DNA of 64,000 nucleotides from Chiridota heheva (GCA_020152595.1 JAIGNY010001454.1:403501-467500), one strand, 5' to 3'; counted from the stretch's first letter, positions 1-12,720 are shown. The notes: generated by a model not told the origin, from the sequence alone. Made by a program: numbers and translations.

Positions 1-1110
1 ATTTTATCAAAAATATGACATTCTTTTCACAGGTTCTCAAAAAACACATTTGAAGGTGTCCATATATAGACAGATGAAACCTGGAAAGTATTGCAGAAAT
101 GGTCATGCTGTGGACATCATCTGGTCCACAAAAAGCATCCACTAATGGATTCAATACAACCAAAACTAAACATGTTTGGACTGTACTTCAAAAAACTATG
201 TAACATCTGTCACTAATACATCCATTTATATCTGATTTTCCAATGTATACTGGGAGCTTGATCAAACAGACCTCCCTTAATCTGGTAACCTTTCAACTAT
301 AACTGGAGCAGGAGATAACTGGTACATTTTGATATATTTACAACGACTGCACAAAAGAAAGAGAAGAGCTCTACAGAAAGTACAGCAACCTTGATCCTGG
401 TTTACATGACTGATTTATAATAACATGGCTCTTAGCTACTTTTTAAAACCTATAAATCATATGCTCTGAACCAGCAAAATATGACACAGATATCTGTGAC
501 TTGCAAAATCCCATTCCTTCAAAAACGGCTGGTGTACTTACTGAACTTATTTCATAATAAATCATGTGGGTGAGAAAATGTATGAACTTACACAAAAGAA
601 GAATTTGGTGAACTTCAGGACTTTTTATTTTATTTGCTTTTAAAAATTCATTTCCTGGTTAAAACTATAGCCAAGAACTACAACAGTTCAACTCCTTCGC
701 ATGTGCTTTTAATTATGAGATGCAGTTTGCACAATAGTTCAACAAAACACAGATTGAGCAATAAATGACTAAGAAGGCATTTTAAGTTTCTGATGTACAC
801 ACCTTACATAAGGGATAAAAATAGTACTGTGGAACTAGAAGAGATTTCACATTTCGGCAAAAAAATACTTGTAAAAGTAATTTAATAAGGAGTGACAAAA
901 AAATATCTTCCTCAATTTTTTGTATTAAGAATTTAGCTTTTAGACACACAAAATAGGAGGTAATAAGATCTTAACTCCTACTTGCCTCATTTACCTATAC
1001 TTCACATATTTACTCATCCTTTACTCACCCCCCATTGACCTGCATTTGTCTTGCCTAAATTCCACCCTCCAATCCCCTCCATACCATCCTCTCATACTGC
1101 CCATGAAGTT
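1..1110. other. Intron 3 sequence, no gene seen
   Basis: AT-rich sequence with stops in all frames. I looked on the minus strand for a fourth TBC1D25 exon and saw none. Nothing repetitive until the minisatellite that starts near 1120. Confidence 0.6.
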
Positions 1111-1120
1111 ATCTTCCACT

Positions 1121-2165
1121 CACAGGTCCATCACACCCAAGCAGGTCCCAACCAGCCCACAGTAAGCTTCCATCACACCCAAGCAGGTCTCAACCCCACC
1201 CACAGTAAGCTCTCATCACAGCAGGTACTAAATCCACCTACAGTAAGCTTCCATCACACCCAAGCAGGTCTCAACCCCACCCACAGTAAGCTCTCATCAC
1301 ACCAGGTACTAAATCCACCTACAGTAAGCTTTCATCACACCCAAGCAGGTCCAAACCACGCCTACAGTCAGCTTCCATCACACCCAAGCAGGTCCAAACA
1401 CTGCCTACAGCGAGCTTCCATCACACCCCAGCAGGTCCCAACCCCGCTTATAGTAAGCTTCCATCACATCCAAGCAGGTCCCAACCCTGCCTACAGTAAG
1501 CTTCCATCACACCCAAGCAGGTACTAGCCCTGCCTACAGTAAGCTTCCATCACACCCAAGCAGGTCCCAACTTCGCCTACAGTAAGCTTCCATCACACCC
1601 GAGCAGGTCCCAACCCCGCCTACAGTAAGCTTCCATCACACCCAAGCAGGTCCCAACCCTGCCTACAGTGAGCTTCCATCACACCCAAGCAGGTACTAAC
1701 CCTGCCTACAGTAAGCTTCCATCACACCCAAGCAGGTCTCACCCCCGCCTATAGTAAGCTTCCATCACACCCAAGCAGGTCCCAACCCTGCCTACAGTAA
1801 ACTTCCATCACACCCAAGCAGGTCCCAACCCTGCCTACAGTAAGCTTCCATCACACCCAAGCAGGTCCCAACCCTGCCTACAGTAGGCTTCCATCACACC
1901 CGAGCAGGTCCCAACCCTGCCTACAGTAAGCTTCCATCACACCCAAGCAGGTCCCAACCCTGCCTACAGTAAGCTTCCATCACACCAAAGCAGGTCCCAA
2001 CCCTGCCTACAGTAGGCTTCCATCACACCCAAGCAGGTCCTAACCCCGCCTACAGTAAGCTTCCATCACACCCAAGCAGGTCCCAACCCTGCCTACAGTA
2101 GGCTTCCATCACACCCAAGCAGGTCCCAACCCTGCCTACAGTAAGCTTCCATCACACCCAATCTC
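1121..2165. repeat. Minisatellite, 43-bp unit, about 24 copies
   Basis: The unit contains an AAGCTT (HindIII) site followed by CCATCACACCCAAGCAGGTC and a CCTACAGT end. Copies early in the array (about 1150-1330) are more diverged (CAACCCCACCCACAGT), and later ones are nearly uniform. A 158-codon open frame at 1051-1527 is a by-product of the repeat and has no protein-like features. Confidence 0.95.
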
Positions 2166-2689
2166 TCTTCCTACATAAACAGAAAGACACAAGCCCTTAA
2201 CTTTTGTCTCAAACAACTCCTTAATATTACAATCAATTTGATATTTTTTCCTTTAAAAAAACCTAAATCTGAACCAAACTGATAATCATTGATCACATAC
2301 ATGTACTGTTGGCAGGTATTACTGTATATGGACAGGTAGAGATTTTTAAACAAAATGAAAGATCATTTAATTCTAAGCAGAACAGTCTTAAAATGGTCAC
2401 AAAATTAAGTTTTGACAAATCAAAGTTTGTACAACTTTTAGCACGCATGACAGTGATGATGTATGAATGGGAATACAGCTGAAATTATTTAAAATAATTA
2501 CTTTATTTCTTTCCTGAATTTCAAATATCAAAGGGTCTTAAATTTTGTTCTATTGCAACAGCTAGGTCAAGGTTATGATAATATCCATTTTCCTGTTCAC
2601 TATAGTAAACTTCTTCAATTCAAAATACTTGGGGGAGGACTGCAAAACAATAAGTTAAAAGATAAATCAGTTAACATTTGGTTCGGTTT
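2166..2689. other. Intronic, no gene seen
   Basis: AT-rich unique-looking sequence between the 43-bp array and the 3' end of the first LINE. No exon signal or repeat was recognised. Confidence 0.5.
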
Positions 2690-3228
2690 ATTGATGTTTA
2701 ACAGCACCGTGACAGTCAGAGTCAAATGTACCAAGAGGGTGTTAATAAATAATAGTGTAAGAGTAAGAATAGTGAGGAGATGGAAGGTTTGTAAGGGAGA
2801 TTAAAGGGGAAAAGCTGAATGTGGGAGACAAATTTAGGTGAAAAGAAAGGGGTGTATAAGGTTAGGTGTAGAAGGGAAGGAGGGGAGGAGATTATATGTG
2901 GTGGAAGAGGTTGTTGTTGGAGAGGAAGTTGATGACTTTTGAGGAAGAATTGTTTTCAAATAGGTCTGAGATTGAGGAGAGTGAGGAGAGAAGAGATCTG
3001 GAGTTTGGTTTAGGGGACAGGTCAAGAAAATATGCTTGATGAACAGATCGATGTTGCAAATGGGGCAGAGAGATGCAGGGGCCAGATGAGAGATGGAGTG
3101 AGTGAGAGAGGAGTGGCCGAGATGAATGATGGTGACAAGGATGTCTTCCCTGCGGTTGCGACTATGCAGAGGGGTTTGGTCCCAACTTTGGGTTTGATGG
3201 TGTAAAGTTTATTACTGGTTTCGTAATT

Positions 3229-3771
3229 CTATGAGTTTTGCCAGGTTTTGATGATGTAGTTGGAGATGGAGAGACGGAGGTATGAATGTGGAATAGGAAA
3301 AGGAGAGATGTTATTTGACAGAGCTTTGATGGCATCTCTGTTGGCTCTCTCGTTGCCATGTGCCGACATGGCTGGAATCCAGAAAAGGAGAATTTTTTTT
3401 CCTAGGGAAGAAAGAGTGTGGAGTTTGTTGAGGATTTGTAGAATGAGAAGGTTGGGCCAGAGCATGTTGAGGATGCCAGTGAGGATAGATTTAGAGTCAG
3501 AGAAGATGATAAAACAGGGCAGAAAGAGAGTTCTATGAAGTTTAAGATTAGGAGGATGGCCTTCACCTTGGCAGAGTAGATAGAGGTGCCGTAGGGTAAG
3601 CTTGAGGAGAGAATGAGGCCAGGACAGGCATCGGCGGCTGCAGAGGAGCCTTCCTGTGTGGAGCCATTGGTGGAGAGGAAGGAGTATCATGGAAATGTGT
3701 ACTGAGTTGAAGTATTTGAAGTGGAAGAAGGCTGGGTTGTGGAGAGTTTTTGTGAAGGAAAGAAAGACCAA
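3229..3771 (-). pseudogene. LINE-B RNase H domain
   Basis: A 180-codon open frame. It contains FSDSKSILTGI (RNase H Asp region) and, about 40 residues later, FWIPAMSAHGNERANRDAIKAL, which matches the usual WVPxHxGIxGNExAD box of LINE RNase H domains. The catalytic His and Asp positions of that box are altered (AMSAHGNERAN). The domain cleaves the RNA strand of RNA-DNA hybrids in active elements. It lies between the RT connection and the C-terminal segment. The related copy at 31955-32685 lacks exactly this domain. Confidence 0.8.
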
Positions 3772-3898
3772 GGTAAATTTGGTGGGTGAATAGTCCAGGT
3801 GGGTGTAGGTGGGATGGTGTGTCTGGCATGTTGATGTTGGCTTTGGAGAAGTGGGAGTGCATCCGGATCACAAAAGGTGGGGGATGCATTAGTTGAGA

Positions 3899-5465
3899 TT
3901 AAAGAGGTTGGTGAAGGAGGGAGAGCGGATGGAATGGAAACAGGGGTTGCATGGATCGTGAGGATGCGGAGAGCAAAGAACAGGCCGGCCTTCGAGCACC
4001 GGAGGTCAAAGAGAAGTTTTTGGCCTCAACGTGGAGACTGGTGATAGTGGAGGTGTGAAAAGCACCAAGGCAAAGTTTTAGGGCAGTGTTCTCAGTGACC
4101 TCCAGGTGTTTCAAGTAAAATTTGCGGGCGGAGGCGAAGATGAAATTGCCACAGCCTGGATCTGAAGAGGGAGCGTTATTAGGTGAGCAGGGTGAGACAA
4201 TTTGCTCCCCAGTCAGTACTTGAGAGAACCTTGAGGAGATTGAGAATTTTATGGCATTTGGTTTTGAGGGTGTTGATGTGGGGGAGATTTAAAAGTTTAA
4301 AGTCGAGAGTGATTCCAAAAAGCGAGAACTGTCTTTATTGGGGATTATGGAATCTTTGAGATGGAGATTGGGGTGGAGGAGGAAGGAGTTGTTTTGTTGT
4401 TGAAGTGAATGAGAACAGTTTTTGTCTTTTGAGAAGTTGAAACCGTTAGTGTCGCTCCAGTGAGCTAGACTGCCCAGACAATGTTGTAGGTTATTTTGAA
4501 GAATATAGAAGCATGGGGAGGACGAGTAGATAGTGAAATCGTCAATATAGAGGGAACTTTTGATGTTGGGGGTAAGAGTTTTGGTGATGCTGTTAATTTT
4601 GAGGATAAAGAGAGTGGGGAAGAAGATGCTGCCTTGGGGGACACCCAGATGTTGGGTGTACCTTCGGGAGTAGGTGTTTCCAATGCGTACTCTGAAATGG
4701 CAGGAGTGGAGAAAGTTCTGGATGAAGGTAGGAAGGAGGCCTCTAAGGATGGAGAAGTGAATATCTCCGAGGACACCATACTGCCAAGTGGTGTCAAAGG
4801 CCTTTTTATGTCGAAGAAGATTGAGATAGCGTGATGATCCCTGGCGAAGGCTTCACGGATAAAGGTGTAAAGTTTAAGGACATGGTCCAGGCAGTTTTTT
4901 TTCTTTTCTGAAACCATTTTGAGTGGGGGAAAGGATGTAGTTCCTCTCGAGGTACCAGCAGAGCCTGTAGTTGACCATACGTTCTATGATCTTACATAGG
5001 CAGGAGGTAAGAGCAATGGGTCGGTAGTTTTTTGGTGTTGGATCTGTCTTTGTTAGTTTTGGGGACTGGGGTGATAATAACCTCTATCCAGGTGTTAGGG
5101 AAAGAGTTTGAGGACCACAGGTAATTGTAAATCTTGAGGAGTATTCCTAGAAGTTCCTGGGGAGAATTTTGAGTAGATTGTAGTGAATGCCATCAGGGCC
5201 TTGAGAGGAGGAACCGGATTTTTTTTAGGGCGAAGGAGAGCTCAAAGTAGGTGGACGGGAGATTGTACTTTTTCTGATTGTTAGACTGAAAATTAAGAGG
5301 GTTCTTTTCAGCCTCAATTTTCAGGTTTAGGAAGGAGTAAGAAAGATTGTCATTTAAGGAGGTATTGGTGAAAGTGGAGGCTAGACAGTAGCTTATGTCT
5401 TTGAAGTCGGTGATTGTCAAATGTGTAGCATTAATTCTAGGTAATTTTAGGCCGTGTATCATTGT
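3899..5465 (-). pseudogene. LINE-B reverse transcriptase (broken)
   Basis: The RT palm begins with LDHVLKLYTFIREAF and FFDIK (first catalytic Asp region), then shifts frame. The second catalytic box reads YIDDF at 4535-4549, and a GVPQGS-type box lies between them near 4625-4650. The connection region contains CLGAFHTSTITSLHVEA, a pattern typical of LINEs of this kind. Several frameshifts separate the blocks. Both Asp residues of the YIDD box are retained, so decay is by frameshift and not by loss of the active site. Confidence 0.85.
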
Positions 5466-7009
5466 AGCCAGGTATCTAGGAGTGAACTTATGATGTTGAG
5501 AGCGATATTCTAGATCAGCTTGTATTTGTATGGTTCAGCCCTTTGTCGAAATGCTAAGAATTATATGTGCATCTCATTTGCATAAAATGTAGGGAATGTT
5601 TAGATATGTACAAGTAGTTGTAAAAGTTATAGTAAATTGTGGATGACCGTAAATCGGGGCATTTGACGATTGTACTCACATCAGAGAGCGTGATAAACGC
5701 TAGATGTTGGGGGGTGTGGCAGGATTGGGGAGCTGTATTTTTACTTTAAGGCTATGTGCCTGTGTTAGGATGCTGTGTGCATCTAGGAGATACCATGTTT
5801 ACCTTTATAGTAAAGCTCCAAATTATTTGACCATCCTCGCCCAAGTCTTTACCCTGTGTAAGAAATATTGCTATGGCCAATTGAATATCATCGTGTTTAA
5901 TTGTGGGAATTGCAAACCCGTAGTAATTAGTAATTAAAAAGTATTATTTTGCATGCAATGGTTGAAATGTATCCTAATTATACATCAAGTAAAGCCGACA
6001 TAGTTTTCCGAGAAATTGTCGAAGAGAATCTTGACCAAGACAAATTGTTAGAGAATTTGTATCATTAGTTAATTGAAGAACATGAAGTTACCTAACTTAT
6101 GTTAGATATAGAATGGAGGGGAGGCTTATTGAAATTATGCCTTTCTGTTTTTATTAAACATATTGTTAATCTAAAATGAGTTAAAGTTATGATCAAAGTG
6201 ATCAATGAATAAATCTGCCACGCATACATTTAGGCATGCCTTGGAATCCAAAGATCTTATTAAGCTGTGGAATAAATTATCTGATTGACATTTATAAAAC
6301 AGTTATAAATTAGGATAATTATAATCAAAATTATATCATAATTGATTATAAAACCAGAGTTTAGATGACATCATTTTTTTGTCATATAGGGCAGCCTGTG
6401 TGGTACGGAATTACAGATTGTAGATCAACTAGTAGATTCAATCGGACATTCAGAAGGACAGAACTGCCTGACTGCTGTAGATGATTCTACTGTACAGTCC
6501 TTAAAACCAGGCGCCTTTATATATTTTTGCCGGCTTAAGTCTTAAGTTACCCCTAAGCAAGAAAGTGCACTAAAACGAAGGGCTAACACTGAGTCATGCT
6601 CCAGCAAGCAAACCATTGCAAGAGTCAACAGTATCTTGGCAAGGGTCCCCAGGTGTTAGCCTGCTGTTTTTTGTTTGTTGTCGTTGTTTTTTTGTAAATA
6701 TCATTCTTTCTGCTCCATAATTGCTTCAGCGAGAAGAAGCACACAGAATAAATTGGTTCCTATAAACCTGGCTTTTGTTGTCTTTTTTTCGATTTTCCCG
6801 CATGTTTGAGTAAATTGCTAGTTAGTCACGTGGTGCACGGGAGGCGTGGCGAGACAGTGATTTTGGGGTTCTTATGGATGAGGTGAGAGATGTTATTGGA
6901 GGAGCTTTTCCATTTGAAGTCATGGATCATATTCCAGACCATAGATGGGGTGGCTTGGAGATTCAGGGACATGATATAGGTTTCTCAGGAGACCTTTTTG
7001 CTGAATTTG
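5466..7009. other. Intronic, no gene seen
   Basis: AT-rich sequence separating two LINE copies. It holds no convincing exon or tandem array. The stretch 6840-7010 (CpG-containing, GGAGGCGTGGCGAGACAG) looks like a fragment of some repeat, but I could not assign it. Confidence 0.45.
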
Positions 7010-8041
7010 ATGTTTGTTTGTTTGTCTGATGAGGACTTAACGGCACTACGACAACGAGGCTTAAATTGTGCCTGAGAGGTCAGATTATTCTAGAGGTAGG
7101 AAGAAAAGGAAACAGGGGGAGAATGCAAGAAATACAAGAACAAAAAAGTCAGAAAGCTGGGATCAAGTGAGGAGGTGCATGGGTGAAAAAAACAAAGTAG
7201 ACAGAGGGGGTAATAAATATGGTTATTGAGGAAAGCATGATGAAGGAAGAAGATAATTTTATCCCAAGGGTTTTTCTGGAAGCACTCAGCAATTGAGTTG
7301 TGGGGAGTGAGGGAAGCTCTGAGTTTAAAGATCTTCCTGGCTTTGGCTCTGAGAATGCAAAAGTTGTCAAGGTTTTGGGGTTTGGGGTGGGTTTTGAAGA
7401 GACAGGCGGAGGGCTTTGTTCTTGAGGGAGATGGCTTTTTTTGCAGTGGTGGTGAACCAGGGTTTGAGGTTCTGTGGGGTAAAGGTGGAAGTGGGGATAG
7501 TGTATTTGGCAACCTCCAAGAGATTGGAAGTGAAGAGAGAGACGGGGTGGTTGGAGAGAAGGATGCCGTTAGTGATGGAGACATTGCACAGAGTGGAGTA
7601 GAGGCTCCAGTCTGCATGCTGAAATCTCCAATTGGTTGGGAAGGGGTGAGATAAGGGGGTTTGGGTAGAGATGAGAATAGGGAATGGTTACTCCTATAAA
7701 GTGAAGGGTGAACACTCCAGTCTGAGAAGTCAACAAAGAAGGAGGGGTCACAGATGGAGAGGTCAAGGATCGTGAAAGTGCCAGTACCTGTGAGTAAGTA
7801 AGTGGGGGAGCCGTTGTTAAGGAGGCAAAGGTTGTGGTGGTTTAGGAGATTTTTGATGTGTTTCCCTCTGACAGTAGAAGTAGAAGAACCCCAAAGGGTG
7901 TGCATTGAAATCACCTGTCAGGATTAAGGGCTTAGGAAGTTGGGAGATGAGATCGTCAAGGTGTGAGGAGAGTAAGGGGAAGTTGGGGGGCATATAAAGG
8001 TTGCAAAAGGTGATGGTTTTGTGTAAGTCGCAAGATGGCAA
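7010..8041 (-). mobile_element. LINE 'family A', endonuclease fused to 3' end by internal deletion
   Basis: Read right to left, the element starts inside an AP-type endonuclease (8041-7600) and passes into the endonuclease-RT linker (ILRAKARKIFK, about 7350). It then jumps directly to the C-terminal tail (RASLTPHNSIAECFQKNPWDKI, near 7320-7250) and the 3' UTR, ending with TTAACGGCACTACGACAACG near 7038-7057. RT and RNase H are absent. The tail matches the other family-A copy at 25411-25905, which shows where it belongs. The element is non-functional. Confidence 0.85.
7600..8041 (-). pseudogene. LINE-A AP-endonuclease fragment
   Basis: Shows CNLYMPPN, then LILTGDFNAH (endonuclease Asp/Asn box), a frameshift near 7900, then TLWGSSTSTVRGKHIKNLL, SPTYLLTGTGTFTILDLSIC and YRSNHSLF. 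These are in the standard order for the C-terminal half of a LINE endonuclease, which nicks target DNA to prime reverse transcription. The usual catalytic SDH box reads SNH here. The N-terminal half is missing. Confidence 0.8.
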
Positions 8042-8390
8042 GTAGCAGAGTTAGGACAGAGAGGAAAGGGAGGAGGGATAGAGGGATGGGAGGAGAGAAG
8101 GCGATTAAGGAAAAAAAGTTAAGGTAATAAAGGAAGATGAGGAAGGTAAGGCAGAGAAGGGAAGGAAAGGGAGGTTTAGATCAGGTGGAATAGATTGCTA
8201 TTGCGGAGAAAGGTGATGAAGTTGGAGGTGGGATTGTTCTTGAAAAGATCGGAAATGGAGATGGGGAGGGGGGGGGAGGTATGATCTGGCATTCAGGTAT
8301 ATGGTACAGGTTAAGAGGATATGCTTTATCAAGAGATTGGTGTTGCATGTAGAGCAGAGAGGAGCAGGTGAGCCGGAGAGTTAGTTAGTA
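8042..8390 (-). mobile_element. LINE family-B 3' fragment abutting family-A copy
   Basis: On the minus strand the sequence encodes LCSTCNTNLLIKHILLTC, the C-terminal Cys/His segment of the family-B LINEs, followed by a GA-rich 3' UTR whose start (GAGTTAGGACAGAGAGG at about 8048) aligns with the same region of the copy at 32030. It is 5'-truncated near 8385 and ends at the broken endonuclease of the neighbouring LINE. Confidence 0.7.
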
Positions 8391-9508
8391 AGATATTTTC
8401 AAGTTGTCCCATTCTGAGGTCACATAACAGTGCTGAATGTATGCTATTTAGGTATCCAAGGTTTTGAATGCTGTTAAATGTTTAATTTGTCAGTATCCGA
8501 TTTAGATGTGACTTTTGCTGTTTTCATGGTTTTTAGTGCATTGTAAACCATTTAAGCTCATGCTGCTACATGTCCATACACCTTTAATGCATGCATCACT
8601 ACCGCAGCAGAAATTCTCATTCTTCACTTGGTCTGAGCCAAATTGAATAAATCACTATCAGACTTGAATACTTTTCCCTGTCATATCTTCTTCTTCTGCT
8701 CTATTAATGTAAGTGATGCTGTCAACCTTTTCATGATGGAATCATGAACATTTTGATTTAATGGCAACAATGCTCCAGAAATAGGCATATCAATTCCATT
8801 ACATATTTCATTGCACAGGCAGGATTTCCAGCAAGCGAGATATTTTTTTCTTTTTGTAATGTTGGTGCCCTTTTGTTTGTTTTAGGAAGAGTGCTTTTTA
8901 TGTATTTTCTTACTATTTTAATATCTAGCCCACAACTTCATAAGGCAAAATCAGGCCCATAGCCGGAGAGGGGGGTGTCCTCCATGTGAACAAACCCCTT
9001 TTTGTTGTGCAAGTGCCCTTTTGAAATCTTTAACAAAATATTAAGCATCTTGAATTTCAAGATTTTTTGCCTTTTTATATGAATAACGAACCCTCCTTTA
9101 TGCACAGAATGAAAAAACAAAATAAAACCCACTTGAAATTCTTCATCTGCATCTTATTGCTAGAATAAGTGAAATAACCCTTGTCGGACGGAGTCATGTA
9201 GGCTTCAGTCCAAGAAGACTAAAGTGTTTAATCATGTATGGATAATCCAGTTGCTAGGAAAAATCAAAATGAGATCAAAATTGATTGTTTTAAAGTTGGT
9301 TGAATTTCAGGCCTAATTATTCCAGAAAGAACACAAATTTGTGATGCTATCGGTTGATGTGCCAATCTTGGAGGAATGCAGCTGATTCAGACAAAGATAC
9401 TTTAAATCAAGTTAAACTCACAATTAGTGGTGGGTGTGATAGCACTTTTGGGATATAAATACTAAAATATGAAGTTCTTAATCCAGAAAGAAGTGAAGTA
9501 TGTTGTAC
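8391..9508. other. Intron 3, no gene seen
   Basis: AT-rich, unique-looking sequence. The short minus-strand frame at 8938-9132 has no recognisable motif and is not called. Confidence 0.5.
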
Positions 9509-9660
9509 CTGGTCCTTCAAATGGTTTTGCATCAATTCTGAGTCTCAAGCAAGGATCGGAAGCACAGAAGATGGCAGCATCAAGATCCCAGTCCGACAGG
9601 AGGGCAAGAAAGACATCCTCTCCCTCATCATCCTTGGACAAGTAGCTGATGGTGAACTCA
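9509..9660 (-). CDS. TBC1D25: TBC1D25 exon 3 (PB1-like domain, second half)
   Basis: A 152-nt internal exon read leftwards. The acceptor is CTCCCCTGTAG at 9661-9671 and the donor is CAG|GTACAA at 9509/9508. It needs one base to finish the Ser codon opened by exon 2, then encodes EFTISYLSKDDEGEDVFLAL and LLSDWDLDAAIF through DAKPFEGP. The run ISYL..D..G..V.L.LLSDWDL is diagnostic of the N-terminal region of TBC1D25, where it forms a PB1/ubiquitin-like fold ahead of the RabGAP domain. The exon ends in phase 1, so the next exon must start with two bases of a split codon; it was not found in the window. Confidence 0.9.
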
Positions 9661-10035
9661 CTACAGGGGAGAAACAGAACATGCAAGTTTGATGAAGAAG
9701 AAATACTTATCTCAGCATAACACACTGAAGGTAAACAAGTCATGCTCCTAATACCTTGACTTTTATTTTTTTCAATACAAAAATGCAAATTATTTTCTTT
9801 TTGACAATTTAAAATTTTAAATGTTATTCTTTTCAAAGTATGTTGCAACATGCTGATGCCTTTTAACTTCTACATTATTAGCTCCATCAAATGTTTGTAT
9901 TCCATTATGTTACTGTTATTGTTAATTACCTCACGAGGGTAGATTACACAATCAAAACACACATCTGAGCTACTGTATGGTTCCAAACTTTGCACAAAAT
10001 GAAACTAAAAAGAAACTTAAATTTTGACAATCAAA

Positions 10036-10087
10036 TATTCCCTTTATTGTTTTTAATGCATTCCCTTTATTGTTTTTAATGCATTCC
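10036..10087. repeat. Short direct duplication
   Basis: The phrase ATTCCCTTTATTGTTTTTAA plus GCATT occurs twice head to tail, then decays. It is a simple local tandem duplication in intron 2. Confidence 0.85.
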
Positions 10088-10324
10088 ATTTGTTGTACCA
10101 GTACATATCTCTAGTACCAGTACAGAAGCAGAACCAGCATCAGGCCATTCCATCTAAATTTTTCTTTTTCCACCAAAGCAAACACCATTTTGACATGACT
10201 CAACTAGTTCATAACTTCATTCCACCACAAGACTGAACCCCCCCCCCCTGACACCTCCCCACCCCCAGGGACACACACTAAACACCTTTAAAAAGTAAAT
10301 ACTTCTAATATTTTTCTAATATTT

Positions 10325-10795
10325 CTTCTTTACATTTGGCATCATTGAATGACTGGTACATGGTGCATATTATTTTATCTGAATCTTTCATATAATATGA
10401 TTTAGCATCATTAAATGACTGGTACAAGGTGCATATTATTTCATCTGAATCTTTCATATAATATGATTTGGCATCATTGAATGACTGGTACATGGTGCAT
10501 ATTATTTCATCTGAATCTTTCATATAATATGATTTGGCATCATTGAATGACTGGTACATGGTGCATATTATTTTATCTGAATCTTTCATATTATATATTC
10601 CATCATTGTATGACTGATAAATGGTGCATACCATGTCATATTATATATTCCATCATTCAATAAGGTACATGGTGCACACCATGTCATATATATGTTCCAT
10701 CATTCAATGACTGGTACATGGTGCACACCATGTCATATCATATGTTCCATCATTCAATGACTGGTACATGGTGCACACCATGCTCCATCATTTAT
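10325..10795. repeat. Minisatellite, 66-bp units grading into ~54-bp units
   Basis: GCATCATTGAATGACTGGTA recurs at 10339, 10405, 10471 and 10537 (exact 66-bp steps). From about 10600 the units shorten to about 54 bp and carry GGTACATGGTGCACACCATG, which contains the near-palindrome CATGGTGCACACCATG. Because 66 is divisible by three, an open frame runs through the minus strand; it is not a gene. A poly-C tract lies upstream at 10239-10250. Confidence 0.92.
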
Positions 10796-11889
10796 GCACA
10801 AATAAGTATGATACAGCATAAAACAAATCCCTGTTTCATAACAGACAACTGCTGCTCATCTAATGTGTATGATAATGGTGGCTTCCTGAGAAGTGGGAAA
10901 AGGAACATCTGTTGAAACACTGAACAACTAGCACAGTACAACAGGGTTATATTGAAATGCTGAGCACACAGTACTGACAATTAGCACAATGCAACAGTAA
11001 CATATTGATCTGTTGAATGGATATAAATCTATAAAGTAAAACAGGTCAATTTTCTTTGTACATTTATGAAGAAATATGTTTTCATTTCTCTTTAGTACCT
11101 ATTATGTTATGATAAGGAATAACTGCTTTTAAGATATTTTGCATAAACATTAAATAACACTCTCCTTTTTTTCTATTCATGCTGGCAGTTACAGAAAATA
11201 CTATTATATTTTATCAACAGCATATTCTCCTCCATTGTATTACATATAAATACCAAGCAATATTACACATAGTGATCAGATTGACAGAACTGAAAATGTA
11301 TGTTGGGACTATTTTGATAACAGCTCAAATATTAGCATGAATTTTGTTATCCCTTTTTCACAAAGTAAGTAAAACACTTCATAATTGCTCACTTAGTGTG
11401 ACTTACTTCACTATACTTCCTCTGAAATGATTATGTGATATAAGCAGCCCACACACAAACACCCACACACTATTATAAAAAGAAATTCAAAGAAAGTTAT
11501 TTTCAGCACAATAGCCTCAAAGGTGAAATTTCACTTTGAATCTATTCTTTGACAAGAAATCTTTCTTTTCCTTTTTGGGAAACTGAAAATGAAGGGGGGA
11601 AAAAGTAAGATTATTCTACCCATCCATGTACATTATTGATAGCATGAGGTATTTTACAATAAGACACAGAAGTTCATATTCCAAAAATATCAATTCGTGA
11701 TATCAGATGCATAAAGTATCAAACAATTTGTAACATTTCACGAAGCCACTTCTTTTGGGGTGCCCATTAATTTATTCGATAATTTATTCTATGAGGCTTT
11801 AAGAACTACAGTAGCAAAATGCCTAATTTCTATGCACAAAGATAACTTATCTTTATGAGTTAAAACATTCTAAGCCAAAAATGTGTAAA
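10796..11889. other. Intron 2, no gene seen
   Basis: AT-rich sequence with a short CA-rich patch near 11450-11475. No exon or repeat recognised. Confidence 0.5.
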
Positions 11890-12720
11890 TAAATTAAACC
11901 CTTATAACACAAAGAAACTTCCCCACACCCACCCTAATATAAGAAATATCAGAGAAACATATACTTCCATTGTTATGCTAATAGTCTAATTAGTATGCAC
12001 AACCCCAAAAAAATCAATTTCATTTATTCCTCTACCCCTGTGCCACATATTTTACGTGAATGTACACCATTCAAAATAAATTTAAATTGATCGCAACGAA
12101 AGTATATTCTTATGCAAATAACTTAATTAATATGCACACTACACCATTAAGTGTGAATAATGCTCTTCAAATAAATGATCATTTGTGTAAACAAATCACC
12201 ACACCCACCTTAATATAAGATATATCATAGATACGAATATGTTCATTGTTATGTAAATAAGCTACTTAGTATGTATACCCCCCTTCCCCTCCTATCATCA
12301 TGCTCATCTGAACAGCACCAATGTCCTCTATCCCTGTACCAAGTTACGTGAACACACCATTCGTAACTTTTTAGTTATGATCTCAGGTTGAACATTTTGT
12401 ACGGAAGTCTCTTGTTATGCAAATAACCTTATTAATATGCACACTACACCTCACGATTACGTGTGAACAATGCTCTTCATATATATAATTATTTGTAGGC
12501 AAAGTTACCACACCCACTTTAATCTAAGGGATATCCTGAATACAAATATTGTAATTGTTATGCAAATAAGCTAATTAGTATGTACACACAACCCCCAACC
12601 ATGCCTATTTGAACAGTACCCATGTCCTCTACCCCTTCACCAAGGTTATATAAATGTACACAATTCATAACTTAAGTTAAAAGCTCATGTTAAACATTTG
12701 TGGAAGTCAATGACAACAAC
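11890..12720. repeat. Octamer-bearing dispersed repeat, copy 1
   Basis: About 240-bp diverged units sharing TTATGCAAATAAGCTAATTAG and blocks such as CCATGTCCTCTACCCCTGT and CCCACACCCACTTTAAT. The same family fills 35640-36937. Exact ATGCAAAT octamers occur near 12110, 12415 and 12557. The block ends about 100 bp before the 57-bp minisatellite. Confidence 0.8.

Larger units (their letters stand above)
2690..5465 (-). mobile_element. LINE 'family B', 5'-truncated, RT plus RNase H
   Basis: A degenerate non-LTR retrotransposon read right to left. In order it shows the endonuclease-RT linker (5462-5193), RT fingers (about 5190-4920), RT palm (4917-4465), the RT-connection region (4114-3899), an RNase H domain (3771-3229), a Cys/His-type C-terminal segment (about 3160-2834) and a 3' UTR. 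The 3' UTR ends at the family signature TTAACAGCACCGTGACAG near 2700-2720. Frames shift several times, so it is dead. The endonuclease is missing (5' truncation near 5465). An RNase H-bearing LINE with this RT fits the I/Jockey-like group; the clade is not settled. Confidence 0.9.

Noticed and set aside
1051-1527. His/Pro/Ser-rich 158-codon frame
   Set aside because: It lies almost entirely in the 43-bp minisatellite and ends when the repeat phase changes.
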